From Halolactibacillus halophilus (lineage in GTDB: Bacteria; Bacillota; Bacilli; Bacillales; Amphibacillaceae), in contig NZ_FOXC01000027.1 of NCBI RefSeq assembly GCF_900115605.1, forward strand, positions 1-37,347: 37,347 nucleotides of DNA. The letters run 5' to 3'. The notes beneath the pieces were generated by a model. The model was not told where the DNA came from. It ran no database searches and was given only the letters and a program-made list of their open reading frames with translations. Each line of letters starts with the position of its first letter. Position 1 is the first letter of the stretch. This document shows positions 9,613 through 17,191 of the stretch, piece by piece. Made by a program: the position numbers and the translations under genes.

Positions 9613-10110
9613 TTAGAATGGTAAATCATCGTCTGATATATCAATAGGTTCCATATTATCGTTAGGAGAACCTGTTGGTTGACTGTTTTGATTATAATTT
9701 GGCGCTTGCTGTTGATTCTGGTTCTGGTACTGATTGTTTTGATAACCTCCAGACCCTTGTCCGCCACCTTGTGATTGACCGCCTTTAGAATTTTTAGATT
9801 CTAAAAACTGTACAGAATCAGCCACAACTTCTGTAACATATACGCGTTTTCCGTCTTGGTTGTCATATGAACGTGTTTGGATACGACCATCTACACCGAC
9901 AAGAGAACCCTTACCCATGTAGTTTGCTAAATTTTCAGCTGGTTTTCTCCAAATAACACAGTTAATAAAATCTGCTTCACGCTCGCCTTGTTGATTGGAA
10001 AAAGGTCTATTTACAGCAATAGTGAAATTAGCAACTGCTACTCCACTTGCAGTATAGCGTAAGTCTGGATCCTTCGTTAATCTGCCGACAAGTACGACAC
10101 GATTTAACAT
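9613..10110 (-). CDS. ssb: Single-stranded DNA-binding protein SsbA
   Basis: Tetrameric OB-fold protein that coats single-stranded DNA during replication and repair and recruits partners through its C-terminal tip. The protein has 165 residues. The OB fold (about 1-105) starts [21 protein letters not shown] Gly/Gln/Asn-rich flexible linker follows (about 108-150). The acidic tail ends DISDDDLPF, the conserved partner-binding tip. It lies between rpsF (16-bp gap) and rpsR in the standard operon, and is cotranscribed from the rpsF promoter. Confidence 0.98.
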   Translation of the reverse strand: MLNRVVLVGRLTKDPDLRYTASGVAVANFTIAVNRPFSNQQGEREADFINCVIWRKPAENLANYMGKGSLVGVDGRIQTRSYDNQDGKRVYVTEVVADSVQFLESKNSKGGQSQGGGQGSGGYQNNQYQNQNQQQAPNYNQNSQPTGSPNDNMEPIDISDDDLPF

Positions 10111-10125
10111 GAGAACCCCTCCTTA

Positions 10126-10413
10126 TTAGTCTTCTAAGCGAATAGCCATGTGACGAATAATATCGTCAGAGAACTTAGCTAGACGATCAAATTCTTTTGT
10201 AGCTGCTTCTTCACCTGTATAATTTACAAGTACGTAGTAGCCATCACGGAAATCGTTGATTTCATAAGCAAGACGCTTCTTGCCCATTTCTTCAGCTTTA
10301 ACATCTTCCGCTCCATTATCAGCAAGGATTGTGTTGAAACGCTCAACTACAGCTTTTTTAGCTTCGTCCTCAATGTTTGGGCGGATGATGTACATGATTT
10401 CATATTTTCTCAT
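10126..10413 (-). CDS. rpsF: 30S ribosomal protein S6
   Basis: Small-subunit protein that forms a heterodimer with S18. It has 95 residues with the S6 start [13 protein letters not shown] and the central [16 protein letters not shown]. First gene of rpsF-ssb-rpsR, preceded by AAGGAGGTG. The 85-base leader begins at a near-consensus sigma-A promoter and contains two hairpins that probably form the autoregulatory S6:S18 site. Confidence 0.98.
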   Translation of the reverse strand: MRKYEIMYIIRPNIEDEAKKAVVERFNTILADNGAEDVKAEEMGKKRLAYEINDFRDGYYVLVNYTGEEAATKEFDRLAKFSDDIIRHMAIRLED

Positions 10414-10429
10414 CCGTATACACCTCCTT

Positions 10430-10488
10430 TTGGTCTTAACGGCTCTTTAGTTTGCTAAAGAGCAAGGAGTAATAATTTTTCATTACTC
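10430..10488 (-). promoter_or_regulatory. Putative S6:S18 autoregulatory leader of rpsF
   Basis: The rpsF leader has two stems: GAGTAAT/ATTACTC (10467-10473 with 10482-10488) and a 9-bp stem GCTCTTTAG/CTAAAGAGC with a 4-base loop (10442-10463). On the RNA the second stem is followed at once by CCG, as in the known S6:S18-binding motif, where a hairpin and a CCG bulge mimic rRNA. It sits between promoter and ribosome-binding site. Assignment rests on position and this feature, not on a covariance search. Confidence 0.6.
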
Positions 10489-10498
10489 ACAATCAAAT

Positions 10499-10527
10499 AT
10501 TATACCAAATAACCTTTAAAGTTTCAA
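10499..10527 (-). promoter_or_regulatory. Sigma-A promoter of rpsF-ssb-rpsR
   Basis: On the minus strand TTGAAA (10522-10527), a 17-bp spacer and TATAAT (10499-10504). Near-perfect housekeeping promoter. Confidence 0.9.
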
Positions 10528-10558
10528 GGGATTCGTGAAACTTCTCCCGATTATTCTA

Positions 10559-11659
10559 TTATACGTTAAATCGGAAATGAATAACGTCGCCATCTTTCAC
10601 GATATATTCTTTACCTTCCAAACGTACTTTCCCACGTTCTTTTGCTACGCCCATTGACCCAGCATCGACAAGATCATCGTACGACACCGTTTCGGCGCGA
10701 ATAAAGCCGCGTTCAAAGTCCGTATGGATAATACCTGCTGCTTGTGGGGCTTTAATGCCCTTCACAAACGTCCAGGCGCGCACTTCTTGTTCACCGGCGG
10801 TGAAATAAGTAGCTAAACCAAGTAATGAATAGGTCGCTTTAATCAATTGGTCTAAACCAGACTCTGGAATACCTAATTCTTCAAGGAACATCTCTTTTTC
10901 CTCGCCGTCTAATTCGGCGATTTCTGATTCTACTTTTGCACTAATAATAATAACTTCAGCAGCATCTGTTGCCGCAAATGCTTTTACTTTTTTCACATAC
11001 GGATTCTCATCCGCTTCAAGTAATTCATCTTCACCTACGTTAGCCACATAGAGGATCGGCTTTTGCGTTAATAAATGAAGGCCTTTAACGGTTTTTAGTT
11101 GCTCTTCAGTAAATTCTACTGAACGGGCAGGTTTTTCGTCTTCAAATGCGTCTTTTAGCTTAGTCAGAATATCAAATTCAATTAAGGCATCCTTATCTTT
11201 TTGACGAGCTAATTTTTCAACGCGTTGGAAACGTTTTGTCACCGTTTCTAAATCCGCAAGGATTAATTCGAGGTTAATTGTCTCAATATCTGAGATCGGA
11301 TCAACGGTACCCGATACGTGGGTAATGTTTTCATCTTCAAAACAACGTACAACGTGACAAATAGCGTCAACTTGACGAATATGTGAAAGGAACTGGTTAC
11401 CTAGCCCTTCCCCTTTACTCGCTCCTTTTACAATTCCAGCAATATCTGTGAATTCAAAGGCTGTTGGGACTGTTTTTTTCGGTTTGACGAGTTCTGTTAA
11501 TTTGTTTAAACGTTCATCGGGTACTTCTACAATCCCAACGTTGGGATCGATGGTACAGAAAGGATAGTTTGCTGATTCTGCACCTGCTTGTGTAATTGCG
11601 TTAAATAATGTTGATTTACCCACGTTAGGTAAACCGACAATACCTGCTGTTAATGCCAT
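10559..11659 (-). CDS. ychF: Redox-regulated ATPase/GTPase YchF (Obg family, YyaF)
   Basis: Universally conserved P-loop NTPase of the Obg-HflX group that prefers ATP and associates with ribosomes; in other bacteria it affects stress tolerance and translation. The 366-residue protein has G1 GLPNVGKS (8-15), a switch region DIAGIVKGASKGEGLGNQFL near 68-87, a coiled-coil insertion in the middle (about 125-190), and a C-terminal TGS domain (about 280-366). Length and order are those of YchF. It precedes rpsF as in B. subtilis but has its own promoter at 11713-11741. Confidence 0.97.
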   Translation of the reverse strand: MALTAGIVGLPNVGKSTLFNAITQAGAESANYPFCTIDPNVGIVEVPDERLNKLTELVKPKKTVPTAFEFTDIAGIVKGASKGEGLGNQFLSHIRQVDAICHVVRCFEDENITHVSGTVDPISDIETINLELILADLETVTKRFQRVEKLARQKDKDALIEFDILTKLKDAFEDEKPARSVEFTEEQLKTVKGLHLLTQKPILYVANVGEDELLEADENPYVKKVKAFAATDAAEVIIISAKVESEIAELDGEEKEMFLEELGIPESGLDQLIKATYSLLGLATYFTAGEQEVRAWTFVKGIKAPQAAGIIHTDFERGFIRAETVSYDDLVDAGSMGVAKERGKVRLEGKEYIVKDGDVIHFRFNV

Positions 11660-11706
11660 ATTTCTTTTCCACTCCTTAAGGGTTTGCCACTACAAGTAAC
11701 GTTACT

Positions 11707-11741
11707 GCCCTCATTATAGTGAGGGCATGATTAAAACGCAA
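11707..11741 (-). promoter_or_regulatory. ychF promoter nested in inverted repeats
   Basis: On the minus strand -35 TTGCGT (11736-11741), 17-bp spacer and a perfect TATAAT (11713-11718). The -10 lies inside a 7-bp inverted repeat GCCCTCA/TGAGGGC (11707-11713 and 11720-11726), an operator-like layout. The -35 lies in one arm of the neighbouring 12-bp repeat at 11731-11772. Confidence 0.75.
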
Positions 11742-11772
11742 GTTAGTGTAATCAATAAAACTTGCGTTTTAA
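11731..11772. terminator. Inverted repeat, probable terminator of the DUF951 transcript
   Basis: Perfect 12-bp repeat TTAAAACGCAAG (11731-11742) / CTTGCGTTTTAA (11761-11772) with an 18-base loop. On the minus strand the second arm ends in TTTTAATC. It would end transcription coming from DUF951, while its arm also carries the ychF -35. Confidence 0.55.
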
Positions 11773-11902
11773 CGGTCTATATCGTCATTTCATTTCACTT
11801 TTCAGCTGAAATATAGGGCCTATTTTGTCTGTTTTTTAAAAACAGGATTGAATTGTTTGAATTTGATGCTTTATGCTGAAGTTTCATTGTTACATTCTCA
11901 AA

Positions 11903-11918
11903 TGTTTCACGTGAAACA
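11903..11918. other. parS site (perfect)
   Basis: TGTTTCACGTGAAACA, the 16-bp palindrome bound by Spo0J/ParB. It abuts the DUF951 stop codon at 11920-11922. Confidence 0.97.
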
Positions 11919-11919
11919 T

Positions 11920-12132
11920 TTAGTCTGCTGTTTCTTCTGGTACGTGAGCAATCAATACTTTCTTTAGCTTTGATTCGAACTTTTTTCGTGGAATCATGAC
12001 GCTGTGATCACAACCCGTACACTTAATTCGAATATCCATCCCTAAACGAATGATTTCCCAGCGGTTTTCTCCGCATGGATGTGGCTTTTTCATTTCGACA
12101 ATGTCATGTAAATGATATGTTGGTTTACTCAC
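11920..12132 (-). CDS. yyzM: DUF951 family protein (YyzM-like)
   Basis: Small cytosolic protein of 70 residues. It begins with a strand YHLHDIVEMKKPHPCGENRW and has a CG...CTGC cysteine pair pattern (Cys20 and CxxC near 38-41: IKCTGCDHSVMI). This is the DUF951/YyzM family, found beside ychF and parB in most Bacilli. The cysteines suggest metal binding or a small S1/KOW-like fold, but no function is established. It lies between two parS sites. Confidence 0.9.
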   Translation of the reverse strand: MSKPTYHLHDIVEMKKPHPCGENRWEIIRLGMDIRIKCTGCDHSVMIPRKKFESKLKKVLIAHVPEETAD

Positions 12133-12202
12133 TACAACGCCTCCTTTTCACTTTTACCATTCTACCATTAGACGGGTTGTTTAGGCTAGTTATATTATTT
12201 AA

Positions 12203-12910
12203 TTAACTAATGAATTGATAGCCAACAAGCAGAACAGTAACAATAAGAAGTGCAGGGATTAAGTTCGCAATTCGAATCTTGGTCATCCCCAACATATTAA
12301 ACCCAATCGCTGCTATCATTAACCCACCTGTCGCTGTCATATCGACAATCCATAAATCTAAAAACGCTTCTGGCACGTAACGGTAAATAACAACAGCCAG
12401 TAAGGCGATTGCTCCTTGATAGATGACGACCGGAAATACCGATAAACCAACCCCAATTCCTAGTGTTGTTGTTAAAATCATTGAGGTAAAGCCATCAAGA
12501 ATTGATTTCGTATATAAAATACTGTGATCATATCTAAGACCACTATCAAGTGCTCCGACAATGCCCATCGCCCCAATCACAAAGATTAAACTTGCAGTAA
12601 TAAATCCTTGTGATATCCGTTGATCAACAGATTTTTTACTAATAAGCTGTCCAACACGATCACCAAATTGATTGAGTCGGTCTTCTAACTTAAATACTTC
12701 ACCTAAAATACCACCAAACATTAAACTGAGAATCACAATGATTATCTGATTGACCTCAAAGGCCATCTGAAAACCAATAAGAATGACAGCTAAACCTACG
12801 GCATTTAGTGCTGTTTCTTTATATTTTTCATCAATGTTTTGTAGAAACAAACCAATTACGGTACCAATAATAATCATCATTCCATTGACAATTGTCCCTG
12901 TTAAAGCCAT
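12203..12910 (-). CDS. DUF554 membrane protein (YdfK/YqgA type)
   Basis: 235-residue integral membrane protein with about six hydrophobic segments. Typical DUF554 features are the start ALTGTIVNGMMIIIGTVIG, the loop around EVFKLEDRLNQFGDRVG, and FVIGAMGIVGALDSGL. Proteins of this family are widespread putative transporters without known substrate. It has AGGTGG before the ATG. The leader holds one parS site, and it follows parB on the minus strand, so it may be read from the parAB transcript. Confidence 0.9.
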   Translation of the reverse strand: MALTGTIVNGMMIIIGTVIGLFLQNIDEKYKETALNAVGLAVILIGFQMAFEVNQIIIVILSLMFGGILGEVFKLEDRLNQFGDRVGQLISKKSVDQRISQGFITASLIFVIGAMGIVGALDSGLRYDHSILYTKSILDGFTSMILTTTLGIGVGLSVFPVVIYQGAIALLAVVIYRYVPEAFLDLWIVDMTATGGLMIAAIGFNMLGMTKIRIANLIPALLIVTVLLVGYQFIS

Positions 12911-12934
12911 GAGCCACCTGCTTTCCTATGCTAA

Positions 12935-12950
12935 TGTTTCACGTGAAACA
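12935..12950. other. parS site (perfect)
   Basis: TGTTTCACGTGAAACA in the short gap between parB and the DUF554 gene. Centre lies 51 bp from the next parS site. Confidence 0.97.
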
Positions 12951-12985
12951 TTAGCTAATCTGTTGATTGTTAGCTTTTTTTCTGT

Positions 12986-13001
12986 TGTTCCACGTGAAAC
13001 A
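12986..13001. other. parS site (one variant base)
   Basis: TGTTCCACGTGAAACA, which fits the degenerate B. subtilis consensus TGTTNCACGTGAAACA. It lies just downstream of the parB stop. Confidence 0.93.
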
Positions 13002-13053
13002 ATCGTAAAGAAAATGCCTCGCCACCCTGAATGGGAAAGCCAGACATTATTCA

Positions 13054-13902
13054 TTAATCATTTAATAATTCAATGATCCGTTCTAAATCTTTATTGTTAT
13101 AGTATTCAATTTCAATCTTGCCTTTTTTCTTACCTTGATTGATCTTAACGCTTGTTCCGAAGCGTTGTCGCAATAGTCGTTCTTGCTCGGCAACAAAAAT
13201 ATCTTTTTTAGGCTTTGTTTTTTTCTTTGTTTCCTTCACTTCATTAAGTGACTGAATCAACTGCTCCACCTGACGAACATTGAGTTTTTCAGTAGTAATC
13301 TTTTTAACGATGTTATCCAAGGCTTCTTTGTCTTTCAGTCCAAGTAAAGCCCGACCATGTCCCATAGATAACTCACCATTATTAATCATTGCTGTCACTT
13401 GTGCTGGTAATTGCAACAAACGGACCAAGTTCGCAATATGAGGACGACTTTTCCCTAGTTTTTGAGCTAAATCTTCTTGAGTTAAGCTATATGACTTCAT
13501 TAAGTTTACATACGCTTGCGCTTCTTCAATTGGCGTTAAGTTTTCACGTTGTAAATTCTCTAACAACGCCAGTTCCATCATTCGCTGGTCATCCATATCT
13601 TTAATGATGACAGGTACTGTCTCAAGTCCAGCCTCTTTAGCTGCTCGGTAACGGCGTTCACCGGCAATGATTTCAAAGCCTTTAACGGCCTCTCTCACTA
13701 ACAATGGCTGAATGATGCCATAAGTTAAAATCGATTGCTTCAGTTCTTCGATTGCTTCAACTTGAAACGTTTTACGCGGTTGATAAGGGTTGGGACGGCA
13801 CTTTGTTAGTTCAACTTCAACAACTTGCCCTTCTTTTACTGTTTCATTCTCATTTAATTCTGGAAAGAACGCATTAATGCCTTTACCTAGACCTCTAGCC
13901 AT
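13054..13902 (-). CDS. parB: Chromosome partitioning protein ParB (Spo0J)
   Basis: CTP-dependent DNA clamp that loads at parS sites, spreads along DNA and recruits SMC and ParA for origin segregation. It has 282 residues. The N-terminal CTP domain (about 20-120) contains PYQPR and the AGERRYRAA motif. The helix-turn-helix (about 130-170) reads TQEDLAQKLGKSRPHIAN, with the Arg-Pro-His found in true ParB rather than Noc. A charged linker and C-terminal dimer domain (about 235-282) follow. It overlaps parA by eight bases. Three parS sites lie within 1.2 kb downstream. Confidence 0.98.
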   Translation of the reverse strand: MARGLGKGINAFFPELNENETVKEGQVVEVELTKCRPNPYQPRKTFQVEAIEELKQSILTYGIIQPLLVREAVKGFEIIAGERRYRAAKEAGLETVPVIIKDMDDQRMMELALLENLQRENLTPIEEAQAYVNLMKSYSLTQEDLAQKLGKSRPHIANLVRLLQLPAQVTAMINNGELSMGHGRALLGLKDKEALDNIVKKITTEKLNVRQVEQLIQSLNEVKETKKKTKPKKDIFVAEQERLLRQRFGTSVKINQGKKKGKIEIEYYNNKDLERIIELLND

Positions 13903-14656
13903 TTGACATCACTTCCTTCGCTAATTCAAGATAAACCTCAGCACCACGTGACTTTGGATCATATGTAATAATCGGCTGGCCATGACTAGGTGCTTCTCCT
14001 AACCGAACATTCCGTGGAATGATGGTTTGATAGACTCTGTCCTGGAAATACTTCTTTACTTCCTCAATGACTTGTAACCCCAAATTCGTCCGAGCATCAA
14101 GCATGGTAAGGAGCACGCCTTCAATTTCAAGTGATTTATTTAAATGCTTTTGCACTAATCGGACCGTGTTTAATAATTGACTGAGTCCCTCAAGTGCATA
14201 ATATTCACACTGAACAGGGATAATCACACTATCTGATGCTGTTAAGGCGTTTAGCGTCAACAGACCGAGCGACGGTGGGCAATCAATAATAATATAGTCA
14301 TAGTGAGGAACGGAAGAAGCTAACGCTTTTTTTAGTCTTGCTTCTCGTGAGATCGTTGGTACGAGTTCAATTTCAGCCCCTGCAAGTTGAATTGTGGCAG
14401 GCACAACATCTAAGTTTTCTACATTTGTAGGTATCACAACATCTTTTGCGTCTAAGTCTTCGACAAGCACATCGTAAATGCATTGGTCGACGTCTGCTTT
14501 ATTTACACCTAACCCACTTGTAGCGTTACCTTGTGGGTCAATATCGACAAGGAGTGTCTTGTGGCCAAAATAAGCTAAACATGCGCTTAGATTCACTGAT
14601 GATGTAGTTTTCCCTACGCCGCCTTTTTGATTGGCTACGGCGATTACTTTTCCCAT
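13895..14656 (-). CDS. parA: Chromosome partitioning ATPase ParA (Soj)
   Basis: Walker-type ATPase that binds DNA as an ATP dimer, works with ParB in origin segregation, and in B. subtilis also modulates DnaA. From the ATG at 14656 it has 253 residues, exactly the length of B. subtilis Soj as I recall it. The deviant Walker A is KGGVGKTT near residues 10-17, and DIDPQGNATSGLG and DCPPSLGLLTLNAL follow. The ATG is preceded by GAGGTGAG; an in-frame GTG upstream overlaps that site. It leads the parAB operon with a promoter at 14713-14740. Confidence 0.98.
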   Translation of the reverse strand: MGKVIAVANQKGGVGKTTSSVNLSACLAYFGHKTLLVDIDPQGNATSGLGVNKADVDQCIYDVLVEDLDAKDVVIPTNVENLDVVPATIQLAGAEIELVPTISREARLKKALASSVPHYDYIIIDCPPSLGLLTLNALTASDSVIIPVQCEYYALEGLSQLLNTVRLVQKHLNKSLEIEGVLLTMLDARTNLGLQVIEEVKKYFQDRVYQTIIPRNVRLGEAPSHGQPIITYDPKSRGAEVYLELAKEVMSNG

Positions 14657-14712
14657 GGTAACACTCACCTCTAATTTTAGAACTTCCTTTCTATTCTATC
14701 ACTATTTTAAAA

Positions 14713-14740
14713 ATTATACAGCGCAAAAAAACAGATTCAA
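14713..14740 (-). promoter_or_regulatory. Sigma-A promoter of parAB
   Basis: On the minus strand TTGAAT (14735-14740), a 16-bp spacer and TATAAT (14713-14718), about 57 bases before the parA start. Confidence 0.75.
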
Positions 14741-14857
14741 ACACATTTAACCGAAATTTTTATAAAAATTGACAGTCACTGGCCTATTTTTTGATTTTCC
14801 TCCTTGTTTTTTGCTCTTTTTACTGTTTGCCAAAGGAGAAATTATAGTTTTCACGCA

Positions 14858-14897
14858 CACAAACAGACTTCCGAGTATATCAGGAAGTCTGTTTGTG
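14858..14897. terminator. Terminator of the zinc-finger membrane gene
   Basis: Perfect 15-bp inverted repeat, CACAAACAGACTTCC (14858-14872) with its complement at 14883-14897, loop of ten bases. It lies 12 bases past the stop at 14910. T-rich sequence follows on both strands but is short on the minus strand. Confidence 0.75.
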
Positions 14898-14909
14898 TTT
14901 ATATTTCTA

Positions 14910-15227
14910 TTATTTGTTGAGCCATGACTTTGCCGCTCGTGTCGGTGTAGCTGATGTTTCATAATAGAACGGACTTAACAAGATGCTTACTATCCCTAGG
15001 GCAATAGTCGTAAAAAATACCTCTTCAGCTGATATGAAACCAACTATACCTAACAGAGCTGGTGAAAAACTTATTACCAATAACTTCTGATTTATTCTTG
15101 CGGTCCGTTCATGCCAGTACTGTTCATGTTGACAATACGGACAAATTATAGCTGGTGTGAGTTTAACTGTTCGCTTGAGGACATGGTGCCATTTCCACTG
15201 TTGCTGGCACTTTTGACATTGAGTCAT
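14910..15227 (-). CDS. CxxC-20-CxxC putative zinc protein (TIGR04104 type) with two membrane segments
   Basis: 105 residues. The N-terminal zinc-ribbon-like part has CQKC (residues 4-7) and CPYC (29-32), separated by 21 residues, the hallmark of the TIGR04104 group from Bacilli. Two hydrophobic segments follow (about 50-70 and 72-90), so it is probably a small membrane protein with a cytosolic metal site. Function is unknown. The ATG at 15227 is preceded by AAGGAG; an in-frame TTG two codons earlier is less well placed. It is a single gene between noc and parA, closed by its own terminator. Confidence 0.75.
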   Translation of the reverse strand: MTQCQKCQQQWKWHHVLKRTVKLTPAIICPYCQHEQYWHERTARINQKLLVISFSPALLGIVGFISAEEVFFTTIALGIVSILLSPFYYETSATPTRAAKSWLNK

Positions 15228-15291
15228 AGCCAATTTCTCCTTCTATTATATAGCTTAATAGAAACTGATTGCATCCTAGATGAACAATAAC

Positions 15292-15321
15292 AACGACAAC
15301 CATGAAGCCATAGTTGCCGTT
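15292..15321 (-). terminator. Terminator of noc
   Basis: On the minus strand AACGGCAACTATG pairs over 13 positions (with two G-U pairs) with CATGGTTGTCGTT, loop GCTT. It is followed by GTTATTGTTC. It lies 24 bases past the noc stop. Confidence 0.7.
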
Positions 15322-15345
15322 ATCTTGGCGGAAATAATAATAAGA

Positions 15346-16230
15346 TTAGTGTTTCTTTGGTATCTTAATTGTAATTTGATAGTAGTCATCTAAATCTTGT
15401 TCATCTGTTTCCAGATTGACACCTGTATCGGATACCATTGTGAGTGATTGACGAATCGTATTCATCGCAATCCGCACATCTTTACTAACGCCTTTAAATC
15501 GTGGTTTTTTAGCTTTTTCTTTCGGTTCTAGTTGCTTTTTGATCTGTTCCTCTGTCTGTTTCACATTCAGACCTTTTTCGATGATTTCTGCTAGTAACTT
15601 TACTTTTTTTTCATCATCTTTTAAACGAATGAGTGCTCGCGCATGACGCTCGGTAATCAGTTTATCTGTAATGGCTTGATGCACCGCTTCTGGCAATTTC
15701 AGTAACCGTAATTTATTCGCAATCGTCGATTGACTCTTCCCTAATCGCTGCGCCAAGGCTTCTTGCGTAAGCTGATGCAAGTCGAGTAAACGTTGATACG
15801 CATAAGCTTCCTCAATCACGGTTAACTCTTCACGCTGTAAGTTTTCAATCAATGCAACTGATGCTGTTTCTTTATCATTCATTTCTCGAATAATCGCTGG
15901 AATGGTCTCCCATGCTAAAGAGCTAACCGCTCTAAAACGGCGCTCACCTGCGATGATTTCATATTTTTTCTCGTGATCAGCGATTTCTCTTACAACAATC
16001 GGTTGAATCATACCGTGGGTATGAATCGTTTGAGCTAACTCTGCAATTTTTTCTTCGTTGAATATGGAACGCGGTTGATAGCGGTTCGGAGTAATTTCTG
16101 CTAGTGGAAGTTGCATCACTTCATCCGGATTAATTGTCTCCTCAATCGTTTCTTCAATTGTGTCGACGTGTTCTTCCTTTGTTTGCTCTTTTTCACCCAT
16201 ACCAAATATGCGACCAAATGGAGGTAACAT
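15346..16230 (-). CDS. noc: Nucleoid occlusion protein Noc
   Basis: ParB paralogue that binds its own DNA sites, attaches to the membrane and blocks division-septum assembly over the chromosome. It has about 294 residues. The N-terminus [16 protein letters not shown] matches the amphipathic membrane-binding helix of Noc. The CTP-binding motif AGERRFRA follows, and the helix-turn-helix reads [19 protein letters not shown], where Gln-Ser-Thr replaces the Arg-Pro-His of ParB, a known ParB/Noc difference. I took the ATG at 16230, after AAAAGGTGG; an upstream GTG overlaps that ribosome-binding site. A parS site lies in its leader. No copy of the Noc site ATTTCCCGGGAAAT was seen in this window. Confidence 0.96.
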   Translation of the reverse strand: MLPPFGRIFGMGEKEQTKEEHVDTIEETIEETINPDEVMQLPLAEITPNRYQPRSIFNEEKIAELAQTIHTHGMIQPIVVREIADHEKKYEIIAGERRFRAVSSLAWETIPAIIREMNDKETASVALIENLQREELTVIEEAYAYQRLLDLHQLTQEALAQRLGKSQSTIANKLRLLKLPEAVHQAITDKLITERHARALIRLKDDEKKVKLLAEIIEKGLNVKQTEEQIKKQLEPKEKAKKPRFKGVSKDVRIAMNTIRQSLTMVSDTGVNLETDEQDLDDYYQITIKIPKKH

Positions 16231-16281
16231 AATATACACCACCTTTTCTTCCGTCTTACCGATTCTACTATTTTTAATGAA

Positions 16282-16297
16282 TGTTTCACGTGAAACA
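16282..16297. other. parS site (perfect)
   Basis: TGTTTCACGTGAAACA about 50 bases upstream of the noc start, on the leader of noc. Confidence 0.97.
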
Positions 16298-16424
16298 TTC
16301 TCTATCTCTACTATTTGAATTCCTGTTACTTATCCATCCATACTTCTACTATTCTATCATATAATCAAATAAAAATATGCGATAATCCTTGAAAAAATAT
16401 CGAATATCTTTTCTGGTCATGACA

Positions 16425-16451
16425 AAATCCCCATTAAGCTAATGGGGATTT
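16425..16451 (-). terminator. Terminator overlapping the rsmG stop
   Basis: Perfect 12-bp inverted repeat AAATCCCCATTA (16425-16436) / TAATGGGGATTT (16440-16451), loop AGC. The rsmG stop codon (16434-16436) lies within one arm, so the hairpin includes the last codons of the gene. On the minus strand TTTTGTC follows. Confidence 0.8.
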
Positions 16452-17150
16452 GTTTGGTGTTCCTGGTTTTCTTGGGTATTGCTTCGGTGTTTGACGACGT
16501 TTAATGATTCTAACAATATTGCGTTCGCCTTGGTCTTCTGGTAAATCAAAAGTGAAAATACTATCTAACTCACCGCCGAGTAACTCAATCGCATTTTTAG
16601 CTTCTTTCAGTTCTGTTTCAGCATTTGGACCTTTCATCGCAATAAATTGGCCCCCCGTTTTTACGAGTGGTAAACATAACTCACTTAAAACAGACGTTTT
16701 TGCTACTGCTCGGGCAAGCACTAAATCAAACTGATGTCTGAATTGTTTATTGCGCCCGAATAATTCTGCTCGGTCATGATAAAACGCGACATCTGAGAGC
16801 TCTAAAGCCGCTGCTAAATGATTAAGGAATGTGATTCGCTTTTTAAGTGAGTCAACAATCGTAATTTTTAACTGCGGGAAACAAATTTTTAATGGAATAC
16901 TAGGAAACCCTGCGCCCGCACCGACATCACAAATAGTTAAATCTTGGGTAAAGTCAACATAAAAACTAGCAGTAATCGAATCATAGAAATGTTTTAAATA
17001 CACTTCCGTTTCTTCTGTAATTGCCGTTAAATTAATCTTTTCATTCCATTCAACGAGCGTGTTAAAATAAATATTAAATTGTTCGATTTGGCGTTCAGAC
17101 AAGGTGATCCCTTCTGCCTGCAACCGTTCAACAAATTCTGTAATAGTCAT
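16434..17150 (-). CDS. rsmG: 16S rRNA (guanine-N7)-methyltransferase RsmG (GidB)
   Basis: Methylates N7 of G527 in 16S rRNA (E. coli numbering) using S-adenosylmethionine; loss gives low-level streptomycin resistance in several bacteria. The 238-residue protein has the SAM-binding motif [17 protein letters not shown] near residues 72-88, and the GidB pattern YLKHFYDSI before it. The basic C-terminal tail ([20 protein letters not shown]) is typical. It is the last gene of mnmE-mnmG-rsmG, 41 bases after mnmG. Confidence 0.98.
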   Translation of the reverse strand: MTITEFVERLQAEGITLSERQIEQFNIYFNTLVEWNEKINLTAITEETEVYLKHFYDSITASFYVDFTQDLTICDVGAGAGFPSIPLKICFPQLKITIVDSLKKRITFLNHLAAALELSDVAFYHDRAELFGRNKQFRHQFDLVLARAVAKTSVLSELCLPLVKTGGQFIAMKGPNAETELKEAKNAIELLGGELDSIFTFDLPEDQGERNIVRIIKRRQTPKQYPRKPGTPNKSPLA

Positions 17151-17191
17151 AAAACGTTCCTTTCCTCCTGCCCATACGGCAGTTATTTCAC

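Noticed and set aside
14747-14962. Minus-strand open frame of 71 codons between parA and the zinc-protein gene
   Set aside because: It overlaps the zinc-protein gene and its terminator hairpin, has no ribosome-binding site at its ATG and low-complexity Lys/Asn content.
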